29,665 bases of DNA from NCBI GenBank assembly GCA_045595285.1, contig JAZOAC010000172.1, positions 1 through 29,665 of the forward strand, in the 5' to 3' direction. The position numbers were made by a program, and so were the translations under genes. The stretch is from UBA1731 sp045595285 (GTDB lineage Bacteria > Verrucomicrobiota > Kiritimatiellia > RFP12 > UBA1067). Numbering within the stretch: position 1 is the stretch's first letter; every line of letters starts with the position of its first letter. Below the pieces are notes generated by a model. It did no database searches. It was not told where the DNA came from and saw only the letters and a list, made by a program, of their open reading frames with translations. This document shows, in pieces, positions 21,825 through 29,309 of the stretch.

Positions 21825-22634
21825 TCAGCGCCACTGCATGCGCTGGCGCTGCATCTTGACCTTAGGCTCCTCAAGCCCCAGCGCCCACCATGTATCGCCA
21901 ATGTTTGTATTGGAGAAATGGGCGACACGGTTGTTGGCCAAAGCTTCGCGGTTTGCCTTTAGCGTCTCGTTGTCGCTGTTCTTGAGGGCATCGTTCAAAG
22001 CCTTGAACGCCTCGTCGATCTCTCCCCGCTGAACGAGAATCCACGTCCAAGCGGCGGCGATGAGCACGTTCTGGTTGTAGCGCAGACGCTTCCTGCCCTT
22101 GTCGTAGACCTTCCTGATCTCGTCGGTTGGCTTTCCGAGTGTATGATAACGGGCCATCTTCATGGCATACATCGTGGGATCGACGAAAAGAGCCCTGTCC
22201 ATCAACTGGTCGCACTTGCGGTACTCCTTGATCATCCAGTACAGCTGAAACTGCGCAGTGGCGATCTGGCGTTTCATCATCGGCACCCAGTTGTCAAACC
22301 TGTGAAGTGGTTCGGTAAGTGTGAGCGCCTCAAGAACAAACCTGCGCTGATCGCGCGCAATCTCGTTCTGGGCCTCCTGAATGGATCCCGGCGGACGCGT
22401 CTGCCAACGCTGCGTCTTGGCCTGAACCGCCTTCTGTCCCTCCAGAAGAACGGTCTCGACGGACTTCATGGCAGCCTTCACCTTCTTCTGGAGGATAAAG
22501 CCTATGGACATCTGAACCACGCCGAACCCGAGCACTCCGAAGAAGATGCTCCAGCCATAGCCAAACGCATCGGTGAAATACAGCGCGAACCCCGTGCCCA
22601 GTCCGCAGGATACCGCGATAATCAAAGAGAACAT
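21825..22634 (-). CDS. Membrane-anchored helical (TPR-like) protein, unknown function
   Basis: 269 residues, no family recognised. Two hydrophobic helices at about 2-20 and 26-48 (MFSLIIAVSCGLGTGFALYF, IFFGVLGFGVVQMSIGFIL) anchor it; the rest is a charged, largely helical cytosolic domain. From about 130 to 240 it shows TPR-like helix pairs (AQFQLYWMIKEYRKCDQLMD, WILVQRGEIDEAFKALNDAL). The start ATG 22634 lies inside the end of the UDP-sugar pyrophosphorylase gene (13-bp overlap), so the two are likely co-translated. It ends VKMQRQRMQWR with a positive tail. A scaffold for membrane-linked assembly is possible; nothing more can be said. Confidence 0.82.
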   Translation of the reverse strand: MFSLIIAVSCGLGTGFALYFTDAFGYGWSIFFGVLGFGVVQMSIGFILQKKVKAAMKSVETVLLEGQKAVQAKTQRWQTRPPGSIQEAQNEIARDQRRFVLEALTLTEPLHRFDNWVPMMKRQIATAQFQLYWMIKEYRKCDQLMDRALFVDPTMYAMKMARYHTLGKPTDEIRKVYDKGRKRLRYNQNVLIAAAWTWILVQRGEIDEAFKALNDALKNSDNETLKANREALANNRVAHFSNTNIGDTWWALGLEEPKVKMQRQRMQWR

Positions 22635-23938
22635 GGATCAACCTCCAAAAGAGCGTCGCCCTCGATCAAAACTCCGCGTTCCGCAAGCTGGCGACGCCAT
22701 TTCGCCTGCATGTCGGCCTTGCATGTGGCAGGAGAATCGGAACCTTCAGCATTTTTGACGGGCGAGAACTCATCCTTCTGGTCAAAGGCGAGAAACGCCG
22801 CCTTCTTGGCATCGGGAAGGATGTCAAAGATGAACTTCTCGAACTTGTAGCCGTTGGGCTCCGTGGCCTTTACGACATCGCCCTTCTCGTTCACCATCGC
22901 AATCTTCTTGTGCGCAAGGTGCAACGGCATCGGCTTCATCGCCTCGCGCTCAAGAAACGCCCTGTCGAACACATGGATCGCAGGCGAGCCGTACAGAAAA
23001 TACAGATTTCCGTCCTTGCCCTTGCGCCTGCACTGTTCATCGGTCATCTCTGTGTACTCGACCATCCTGAACACCCTGCCGAACTTCATCGGCATGCCGA
23101 CCTTCTCAAATGGATCGCGTTTCGCGCAGAGCTTGAGCGTATATTCGCTCTTCTCCAGGACATGGTATCCGATGAATGCCTCGTCGGCGATCTCAACGAG
23201 TGGATTGTCCACCTGGAAGAAGAAGACCGACTTGATTCCGCGCTTCTTCATGTCCGCAAGCGCACCGGAACTCTTGAGCGCGGCAAGGAGACCGCCGTGT
23301 CCGTCAGGCGACATGAACACATGCCCCGGCTCATCAAGGATGATCTTGCCGTCAGACGTCATTCCCGGCCACATTCCCTGCTTGAAGAAGAAGATGTCTT
23401 CACGGTCGAGACCGAACCAGTCGTTTTCCCTGAAGCACGCCACCGTGGCGTCGTAGTTCGCCTCGGACGTCATGATGTAGAACGGAACGGACTTGCCGTA
23501 TTCCAGGGTCTTGGCCAGCACCTTGCGCGCATGGAAATGGAACAGCGGACTGTTCGTGACGGGACCGATCGGATAGGCGCCCTTCGGTCCATCGAAACCA
23601 AGGCGCGAGCCTTGTCCGCCAGCGACAAGCAGAACCGCCACACGGCCGGCCTCCAGCTCCTTGATGCCGGCCGCTAGCGCCGACACATACGCCTTGCCCT
23701 TAAGGTCAGCGACCTTTGGCGCGGTCGGCGCAACGGCGCGCTTTGAGCCCTTCCTGGCTGTATCAGCGGCGGCGAAAGCAGGAAGCATGGCCCTGCATCT
23801 CGCCAATTCCGTGAAATCAATCGTGGCAACCTGCGCCAGCAGAGCCTTGCGCGCCTTGGCGCCCAACTTGCCCCAGAAGTTCAGGACATGTCCCTGTCCA
23901 TTCTCTTCCAGTCTTTTTTTAGCTTCAGAATAATTCAT
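22622..23938 (-). CDS. UDP-sugar pyrophosphorylase of the UAP1/UDPGP type (probably UDP-GlcNAc)
   Basis: 438 residues. Makes UDP-N-acetylglucosamine or UDP-glucose from UTP and the sugar 1-phosphate. The nucleotide loop is VAVLLVAGGQGSRLGFDGPK (residues about 102-121), the L-x2-GGQGTRLG-x4-PKG motif of the eukaryote-like UDPGP family. Others: FYIMTSEANYDAT, FFFKQGMWPGM, FMSPDGHGGLLAALKSSGAL and FFFQVDNPLVEIAD. It is not the bacterial GlmU or GalU type. PVC bacteria often use this form. The ATG at 23938 (MNYSEAKKRLEENGQ) is chosen; the frame can start from TTG 23947, but relatives begin near the ATG. It has its own promoter (TTGTTT-17-TATAAT) and an 80-nt leader. Choice of sugar between GlcNAc and glucose is inferred. 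Confidence 0.9.
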   Translation of the reverse strand: MNYSEAKKRLEENGQGHVLNFWGKLGAKARKALLAQVATIDFTELARCRAMLPAFAAADTARKGSKRAVAPTAPKVADLKGKAYVSALAAGIKELEAGRVAVLLVAGGQGSRLGFDGPKGAYPIGPVTNSPLFHFHARKVLAKTLEYGKSVPFYIMTSEANYDATVACFRENDWFGLDREDIFFFKQGMWPGMTSDGKIILDEPGHVFMSPDGHGGLLAALKSSGALADMKKRGIKSVFFFQVDNPLVEIADEAFIGYHVLEKSEYTLKLCAKRDPFEKVGMPMKFGRVFRMVEYTEMTDEQCRRKGKDGNLYFLYGSPAIHVFDRAFLEREAMKPMPLHLAHKKIAMVNEKGDVVKATEPNGYKFEKFIFDILPDAKKAAFLAFDQKDEFSPVKNAEGSDSPATCKADMQAKWRRQLAERGVLIEGDALLEVDPCSL

Positions 23939-24025
23939 TTTGATCAACTTTCATTGTCTGCAATCACATCCAGCAGAGATCAGCTCCAAAACCACCGATC
24001 CCGCCAACATATGATACGGGTGGAG

Positions 24026-24054
24026 ATTATATCAAACATGAAACGCTCAAACAA
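24026..24054 (-). promoter_or_regulatory. Promoter of the UDP-sugar pyrophosphorylase unit
   Basis: Minus-strand TTGTTT (24054-24049), 17-nt spacer, TATAAT (24031-24026); identical hexamers and spacing to the V-ATPase promoter. Transcription from about 24019 leaves a leader of roughly 80 nt. It overlaps the end of the HAD gene region by only a few bases. Confidence 0.7.
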
Positions 24055-24061
24055 CTGCCTG

Positions 24062-25009
24062 TCAGAACCCGGGAAGGTCAAGCTGACCTGCCACTGTGAT
24101 CTTCTGGCCATTGTCCAAGGACGGATCGGAGGTGTCGTACACAACAAACTTGAACCCCTGAAAACGCTTTACGAGCTCCTCGCGTATGTAATTGGATACG
24201 GCCCGCACATTGCCCGGATCATCGTCGGAGAAGCCTACGGCCACGGACCTGCCGAGCCCTCCGGTGCGCTTGAGGACATGAAACACGTGCTCCACGAAAT
24301 CCTTGATCGCGAACTCCTTCGCCAGTTCCGGACGCTCCGCCCCGGATGCCACCTCGTAGCGTTCGCCGAAGACCTCGTCGGACTTCAGCTGCTCGAAGAA
24401 GCCAGGATTGGTCACGGCATGGTAGCGGCACATCGAAAGATAGTAGTCCAGCTCCTCCTCGTCGGTGCCGAACTCGGTCATTCTGTCCAGCCACCAGCGG
24501 TATCCGCGGAGCGAACGCATCATCGCCGTACGCTCATCTGGAGTCAGAACCTCATCGATGAATATCTTCACTGCCTCGCGAAGCGTTTCCGGCTCGTGTC
24601 CGCGCGCCGTCACTATCGCGAAGATGCGCCCCTCACGGAGCGTCTTGCGCAGCGTCTCGAAACTGGGCCCCGGCTTCTCTCCGGCCTTTATGCGGTCAAG
24701 TGCGGCCCGCGTGTCCCGGAGAAACGAAATGTCTCCGGACGATTCGTCCACGACATCCTGAAACTCGCGGAACGCCTCCGCCCGGCCGCCCGGCGGCATC
24801 CTGTAGCCGGGGTCCGTGCGCACAATGGAGAATACGCTCGTGGAGACCTCTACCGGACGCCATATTCCGTCGTCATCCCGCTTCTCGAGATGTATCTTCG
24901 TCGGCATGTGGAGAATGTTGTCATCCCAGTCGAAGATGTAGAATTTGAAGTCACGAGTGGTGACATCATAGTTCACGTCGGAACGGTATGGCTCCTGGGT
25001 CTCTATCAT
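24062..25009 (-). CDS. HAD-superfamily hydrolase-like protein, unknown substrate
   Basis: 315 residues. HAD motif I is FYIFDWDDNIL (D nucleophile and D+2 acid/base, near residue 28), motif II the Thr of FAIVTARGHEP, and motif IV VAVGFSDDDPGNVRAV near the C-terminus, with a long helical cap between (residues about 130-225, including YRWWLDRMTEFGTDEEELDY). The fifth position of motif I is Asn rather than the usual Thr/Val. The fold suggests a phosphatase or phosphotransferase; the substrate cannot be told. Its ATG overlaps the TGA of lnt (ATGA), so translation is coupled. It is the last gene of the rnfE-nrdR-tyrS-lnt run. I recall no named family with this cap. Confidence 0.82.
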   Translation of the reverse strand: MIETQEPYRSDVNYDVTTRDFKFYIFDWDDNILHMPTKIHLEKRDDDGIWRPVEVSTSVFSIVRTDPGYRMPPGGRAEAFREFQDVVDESSGDISFLRDTRAALDRIKAGEKPGPSFETLRKTLREGRIFAIVTARGHEPETLREAVKIFIDEVLTPDERTAMMRSLRGYRWWLDRMTEFGTDEEELDYYLSMCRYHAVTNPGFFEQLKSDEVFGERYEVASGAERPELAKEFAIKDFVEHVFHVLKRTGGLGRSVAVGFSDDDPGNVRAVSNYIREELVKRFQGFKFVVYDTSDPSLDNGQKITVAGQLDLPGF

Positions 25010-26556
25010 CGATCCCCCGCATGCACAACAACGGTCTCCACCATCACACCGCGGTCATCCACGACCAATCGCCCCGACGAGTCCGTCAGCCAGTTTGCCG
25101 ATCCGTCAGGGCGTATCACTCCCGTAACGCCGGAGTTGCCCACCCGCACGACGGGGAGTCCCGTCTCAATCGCCCGAAGCACCGCTTGTGCGGCATGCGC
25201 CTCAGCCTCCGAACTGTTCGAGAACCAGCTGTCGTTCGTGACAAGCACAATCAGGTCCGCACCCATGCGCTCTGCCTGCGAAGCCAATCGCGGATCCGTG
25301 TCTTCGTAGCAGATGAGCGGAGCCACCTTCACCTCGTGGCCGCCAGACGTCGTGAGGGTGAACAATTTCGGTTCGCCGGGATGGAGCGAAACCCCTATCG
25401 GGGAAAGCTTCTGGAGCGCGGGAATCGTCTTGTCAAAGGGTATGTATTCGCCGAAAGGAACCAGATGCTGCTTGTGATATGCGTCGACGATCAGAGCGCC
25501 CTTCTCCCCGTCCTTGGCGTAAAGGGCCGCGGCATTGTACGTGCGGTTCGAAACGATGTCGTCACCGCCGGCTATCAGATACCTCGCCCCCGAACGGTCG
25601 AGAAACGCCCGGACCACATCCTGGGCCCTGAACGAACGCACCGAACCGAACTCCGCCATGGCAGACTCCGCCAGCACGACAAGGTCCGGCTTGACGGCCG
25701 CTACGGAATCGAGCAGACGGCCAAAGGCCTCATAGGCATCCTCCCTGGGACCGGGCTTGAAGCAGCAGGCCGCATTGCGCTGCACCAACGCAACTCGAAG
25801 ATGCACCGGACTGGCCGCGCGGACGGACGCCTCGTCGCGCACCATCCTGTTCCCGACGCTGAGACATCCCAATATGAAAAGAAGAGGGAGTCCCGTCTCC
25901 CCTATCTGAACCAGACGACGAATCCCCCTGGAACCTGACGCGGTCTGCGAGGTCCATCCCATCACCGGGGCAAAGACGCGCACAAGCAGAGTGGCGAAGA
26001 CACCGTTCAGAAGCACCACAAGCGCAGAAACCAGATACACGCCGCCGAACCGCGCCGGCGAGGCGAACGACGGCATTCCGGCAAATGCCGTGCCCAAATA
26101 GTTCCATGCGAACCCGCTGAGGAGCGTCGCGCGCAGATATTCCAGCGCGGCCCATATTACAGCCTCCGCGAAAATGCATCCTACGGACGGAAGCCGGCGC
26201 ACTTCACCGCGTTTGCGCCAGAGAAACGACGACAGCCAGCCATACGCCGCAAAATACAGCGCACAGTAGGCCGCAAGGGCGAACCAGCCGAGAACGACAA
26301 GCGGCCAGGGACCGTTGTTCTTTATGATCGCCGGCATCCAGGACAGGGAAAGCATCCAGTAGCAGAGTCCGGACAGGAAGAATGCCGCAGCCGAGACGCG
26401 TGGCGAACATGTGCGCGACACCACAATCAGCGGCACCAGCGCGACAAGTATGCTGAACGTCTCGGAATGCGGCGGATACGCCGCCCACAGGAGAAGCGCC
26501 GAAACAACGGACGCGACTCCGCAAAGCATGTTCCTTTTGCCGACGCCCGCAGTCAC
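25006..26556 (-). CDS. lnt: Apolipoprotein N-acyltransferase
   Basis: 516 residues. Adds the third acyl chain to the N-terminal Cys of lipoproteins in the inner membrane. Six to seven hydrophobic segments occupy about 10-230, then a nitrilase-type domain facing the periplasm. The catalytic triad is E297 (VVLAESAM), K362 (YHKQHLVPFGEYIP) and C416 (APLICYEDTDPR), as in the family; the essential second Glu is in FGEY. LVTNDSWFSNSSEAEAHAAQ is the family's substrate-groove motif. The start is GTG 26556, overlapping the stop of tyrS (GTGA). This gene points to a Gram-negative envelope with triacylated lipoproteins. A lone C-terminal hydrophobic helix, common at the end of the family, is weak here. 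Confidence 0.95.
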   Translation of the reverse strand: MTAGVGKRNMLCGVASVVSALLLWAAYPPHSETFSILVALVPLIVVSRTCSPRVSAAAFFLSGLCYWMLSLSWMPAIIKNNGPWPLVVLGWFALAAYCALYFAAYGWLSSFLWRKRGEVRRLPSVGCIFAEAVIWAALEYLRATLLSGFAWNYLGTAFAGMPSFASPARFGGVYLVSALVVLLNGVFATLLVRVFAPVMGWTSQTASGSRGIRRLVQIGETGLPLLFILGCLSVGNRMVRDEASVRAASPVHLRVALVQRNAACCFKPGPREDAYEAFGRLLDSVAAVKPDLVVLAESAMAEFGSVRSFRAQDVVRAFLDRSGARYLIAGGDDIVSNRTYNAAALYAKDGEKGALIVDAYHKQHLVPFGEYIPFDKTIPALQKLSPIGVSLHPGEPKLFTLTTSGGHEVKVAPLICYEDTDPRLASQAERMGADLIVLVTNDSWFSNSSEAEAHAAQAVLRAIETGLPVVRVGNSGVTGVIRPDGSANWLTDSSGRLVVDDRGVMVETVVVHAGDR

Positions 26557-27821
26557 GACTGCGAGACCTTGAGCAGGAAGTGGTTCTTCTTGCCGCTTCT
26601 GAGCACGGCGACGCGTCCGCCAGCAAGGTCATCCTCGGCCAGGGCACGCTTGTCATCGACCTTGCTGCCGTTGAGCGAAAGGCCGCCCTGCTGCGCCATG
26701 CGACGCGCCTCTCCGTTGGACTTGAACATTCCGGCCTTGGCGGCGATCATGAACACCGGCATGCCGACGCATTCTGCCTTGGCGACCTCTGCGGACTTGA
26801 CGTCCTTGAAGATGGTCTCGAGTTCCTCGGCCGTCTTTCCCTCGACCGAACCGCCGAAAAGGGTCTGCGTCGCGCCCTGGGCGGTCTTGAGTCCGGCCTC
26901 GCCATGGACGAGCAGCGTAATCTCCTCGGCAAGAGCCTTCTGTGGAATGCGCGCCTCGGGATTGGCCTTCATCTGCTCCTCAAGGGCGGCGATTTCATCA
27001 AGCGACTTGAGCGAGAACACCTTCAGGTATCGGATGACGTCAGCATCCGCCGCGCGGAGGAAGTACTGGTACCAGTCATAGACCGACGTCATGGACGCAT
27101 CCATGAACAGGGCATTGCCTTCCGATTTGCCGAACTTCTTGCCCGTCGCGTCGAGAAGCAGGGGGAACGTGAGACCATAGGCCGTCTTTCCGCGCATGCG
27201 GTGGACAAGGTCCGTGCCGGCGGTGATGTTCCCCCACTGGTCCGCGCCGCCGACCTCCATCGTGCAGCCGTACTTGTCGTAGAGATGCAGGAAGTCGTTG
27301 CCCTGGAGAATCTGGTACGAGAACTCCGTGAACGTAAGCGCACCGTCCGAAGCCTCGAGGCGCTTCTTCACGGACTCCTTCGCAAGCATCTGTGGAACGC
27401 GGAAGTTGACCGCGATGTCGCGCAGGAACGCGATGGCGGAAAGACCTGAATACCACTCGTAGTTGTCCACCATCACGGCGGCGTTCGGTCCGTCGAAATC
27501 AAGGATGCGGGAAAGGTTCTCTCGAATGCCCTTCTTGTTCTCCTCGACCTTCTCCACGGTGAGCATGTTGCGTTCGGCGCTCTTGCCAGAGGGGTCGCCA
27601 ATGAGACCGGTCGCGCCGCCGACGAGCGCGATCACCCTGTGACCGGCAAGCTGAAGACGGCGAAGCATCATGATGGAGACAAGGTTGCCCGCCTGGAGCG
27701 AAGCGGCAGACGGATCGAATCCGCAATAGACGGTCTGCGGGTTTTCAAGGAGCTTTTCGATCTCGGGAGAGGTCGTCGCCTCCACCAGGCCGCGCGCGGC
27801 CAACTCTTCAAACAGTGTCAT
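26553..27821 (-). CDS. tyrS: Tyrosyl-tRNA synthetase with a divergent HIGH motif
   Basis: 422 residues. Class Ic synthetase: tyrosine pocket YCGFDPSAASLQAGNLVSIM, ALVGGATGLIGDPSGKSAER, DNYEWYSGLSAIAFLRD, LQGNDFLHLYDKYGCTMEVG, GADQWGNIT, and the KMSKS motif as KFGKS (229-233). The C-terminal S4 domain starts at about 350. The ATP-binding HIGH sequence reads QAGN at 43-46: the first His is Gln. Most bacterial TyrRS read H-x-G-H or H-x-G-N there. All other motifs are conserved. ATG 27821 lies 25 nt after nrdR with an AGAGAAGAGAG purine stretch. It is the only TyrRS in the window. Confidence 0.96.
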   Translation of the reverse strand: MTLFEELAARGLVEATTSPEIEKLLENPQTVYCGFDPSAASLQAGNLVSIMMLRRLQLAGHRVIALVGGATGLIGDPSGKSAERNMLTVEKVEENKKGIRENLSRILDFDGPNAAVMVDNYEWYSGLSAIAFLRDIAVNFRVPQMLAKESVKKRLEASDGALTFTEFSYQILQGNDFLHLYDKYGCTMEVGGADQWGNITAGTDLVHRMRGKTAYGLTFPLLLDATGKKFGKSEGNALFMDASMTSVYDWYQYFLRAADADVIRYLKVFSLKSLDEIAALEEQMKANPEARIPQKALAEEITLLVHGEAGLKTAQGATQTLFGGSVEGKTAEELETIFKDVKSAEVAKAECVGMPVFMIAAKAGMFKSNGEARRMAQQGGLSLNGSKVDDKRALAEDDLAGGRVAVLRSGKKNHFLLKVSQS

Positions 27822-27846
27822 TTCGATTCTCTCTTCTCTGTTGAAA

Positions 27847-28293
27847 CTACCGCTTCTTCACCATGTCGGTGATTGCGGACAGGAACTGGTTTACGTCTGT
27901 GAAATTGCGGTAGACGCTCGCGAAGCGTATGTACGAAATCTGATCGATCTTCTGCAGACGCTCCATGACAAGGTCGCCGAGCATCTCAGACTGCACCTCG
28001 TCCCCGTCGATTGCGCCGATTACATCATCAAGCAGATTCCGGATCTGCTCGTCGGAGACGGGACGGTTTCCGCATGCTATGCGTACGCCCTTTTCAAGCT
28101 TGCGGCGGTCGAAAGACTGGCGGCGGCCGTCGCGCTTGACCACGATAACCTCGTCGCGGTCGATTTCCTCGTGCGTAGTGAACCGGCATCCGCATGCGAC
28201 ACACTCGCGGCGGCGGCGGATCGCCGCGCCGTCACGCGCGCTGCGCGAATCCAGCACCTTGTCTTCGCCGTTGCCGCACCGGGGACACTTCAT
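27847..28293 (-). CDS. nrdR: Transcriptional repressor NrdR
   Basis: 148 residues, usual length. Zinc ribbon at C3-x2-C6 and C31-x2-C34 (MKCPRCGNGEDKV, RECVACGCRFTT), then an ATP-cone domain at about 46-136 (VVKRDGRRQSFDRRKLEKGV, VMERLQKIDQISYIRFASVY). NrdR senses ATP/dATP and represses ribonucleotide reductase genes at NrdR boxes. It starts 12 nt after rnfE and ends 25 nt before tyrS, inside one unit. Ribonucleotide reductase genes are not in the window. Confidence 0.97.
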   Translation of the reverse strand: MKCPRCGNGEDKVLDSRSARDGAAIRRRRECVACGCRFTTHEEIDRDEVIVVKRDGRRQSFDRRKLEKGVRIACGNRPVSDEQIRNLLDDVIGAIDGDEVQSEMLGDLVMERLQKIDQISYIRFASVYRNFTDVNQFLSAITDMVKKR

Positions 28294-28305
28294 CGCGGCG
28301 CAGCC

Positions 28306-28932
28306 TTATTTGCCGTTGGGGCACATCGTGCAGTGACGACAGTCGAGATTCACCGGCATCGGCGGCAAATCGCCCTTGCGGCGCGCGTTCCATTCCTCAT
28401 ACCTGTTGAATGCCGCGAGAATGAGGCCGAACACGATGAAGCCGCCGGCGGGAAGGATTGCGACGGTGATGTATTCGCCGGCGAACTGACGGATGGCGCC
28501 GATAAGGACAAGAGCCAACGCGAATCCGACACCCGAACCCAATCCATCGGCAAGCGAAAGTATTATGCCATTCTTGCACGCAAACGCCTCCGCCCTTCCG
28601 AGAATGACGCAGTTCACGACGATCAACGGAATGAAGATGCCGAGAGAATCGGAAAGAGCCGGAAGGTATGCCTGCATCAGAAGATCCACCGCAGTCACAA
28701 ATGTCGCGATGATCACGATATAGCACGGAATGTGGACGGCATCGGGTATCAGTTTGCGAAGAGCTGAGACCAGACCATTGGAGCACACAAGCACGAATGT
28801 GGCCGCACACCCCATGCCCACCGCGTTCTCAACGGATGTCGTCACCGCCAGCGTAGGGCAGAGACCAAGCACCAGACGGAACGTCGGGTTGTTTTTGAAG
28901 ATACCGTACCAAAATGCAAGCCATGTTTTCAT
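28306..28932 (-). CDS. rnfE: Electron transport complex subunit RnfE
   Basis: 208 residues, six predicted helices. Integral subunit of the Rnf complex, which links ferredoxin:NAD+ electron transfer to an ion gradient. Motifs: LVLGLCPTLAVTTSVENAVG, IPCYIVIIATFVTAVDLLMQ and GIFIPLIVVNCVILGRAEAF; the Cys residues in GLCP and VNC are those placed near the intramembrane iron-sulphur centre formed with RnfA. The tail ends CRHCTMCPNGK, a C-x2-C-x2-C motif beyond the last helix. RnfA, the closest paralogue, has a different N-terminus. TATAAT lies 8 nt before the ATG, so the mRNA is near-leaderless. The other rnf genes (A, B, C, D, G) are not next to it in this window. Confidence 0.92.
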   Translation of the reverse strand: MKTWLAFWYGIFKNNPTFRLVLGLCPTLAVTTSVENAVGMGCAATFVLVCSNGLVSALRKLIPDAVHIPCYIVIIATFVTAVDLLMQAYLPALSDSLGIFIPLIVVNCVILGRAEAFACKNGIILSLADGLGSGVGFALALVLIGAIRQFAGEYITVAILPAGGFIVFGLILAAFNRYEEWNARRKGDLPPMPVNLDCRHCTMCPNGK

Positions 28933-28940
28933 GACTGATA

Positions 28941-28946
28941 ATTATA
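28941..28946 (-). promoter_or_regulatory. -10 box of the rnfE-nrdR-tyrS-lnt unit
   Basis: Minus-strand TATAAT, 8 nt before ATG 28932. A perfect TTGACA lies at 28965-28960 but the spacer to this box is only 13 nt, too short for a normal pair. No Shine-Dalgarno site precedes the ATG. Confidence 0.5.
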
Positions 28947-28989
28947 TCATAATATGGGCTGTCAAAGACAAAAAAAAAAGACACACCAT

Positions 28990-29027
28990 AAAAAAGACGG
29001 TGGGCGGCGAATAGACGCCGACCCACC
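28990..29027 (-). terminator. Intrinsic terminator after rpmB
   Basis: On the minus strand the arm 29027-29016 pairs with 29009-28999 in an 11-bp stem with one bulged T, loop of 6 nt, then GTCTTTTTT. The stem is GC-rich and strong. It separates rpmB from the rnfE unit. Confidence 0.92.
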
Positions 29028-29054
29028 TTCTTCTGCCCCAAAGGCAACCTGCGA

Positions 29055-29285
29055 TTAGGCCTTTGTGACCTTACCGCTTTTGATGCACTTGGCGCACAGG
29101 CACATGCGCTTGGTGTTGCCCTTGCCGTCCGAAACGCGCACGTTGTGCAGGTTCGGGAGGAAGCGACGCTTCGAGATGCCAGTGGTGTGCAAACCGATGC
29201 CGCCCTTGTACTTGGGAGAACCCTTGCGGATGATGGACTTGCCTGCCGCAGGACCCTTTCCGCACATATCACATACTCTTGACAT
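29055..29285 (-). CDS. rpmB: Large-subunit ribosomal protein bL28 (zinc-type)
   Basis: 76 residues. Opens MSRVCDMCGKGPAAGKS and closes with MCLCAKCIKSGKVTKA: two Cys pairs (CDMC near 5-8 and CAKC near the end), the C+ form that binds zinc. The core ISKRRFLPNLHNVRV is diagnostic for bL28. AAGGAG stands before the ATG. It begins 24 nt after the S1 gene and ends at a strong terminator; joint transcription with rpsA is likely. This is the zinc-binding version; some bacteria carry a second, Cys-free copy used under zinc limitation, which is not seen here. Confidence 0.97.
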   Translation of the reverse strand: MSRVCDMCGKGPAAGKSIIRKGSPKYKGGIGLHTTGISKRRFLPNLHNVRVSDGKGNTKRMCLCAKCIKSGKVTKA

Positions 29286-29309
29286 TGTCTTGTCTCCTTA
29301 TAAGTTGTT

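Noticed and set aside
23939..23947. TTG 23947 as start of the pyrophosphorylase gene
   Set aside because: ATG three codons later gives the same protein without the rare start; no ribosome site favours the TTG.
23888..25309. Plus-strand open frame of 473 codons
   Set aside because: Antisense to the HAD protein, the 3' end of lnt and the start of the pyrophosphorylase; no domain and no ribosome site.
28960..28965. Perfect TTGACA as -35 of the rnfE promoter
   Set aside because: The spacer to the TATAAT box is 13 nt, too short; an alternative -10 at 17 nt (ATTATC) is poor.
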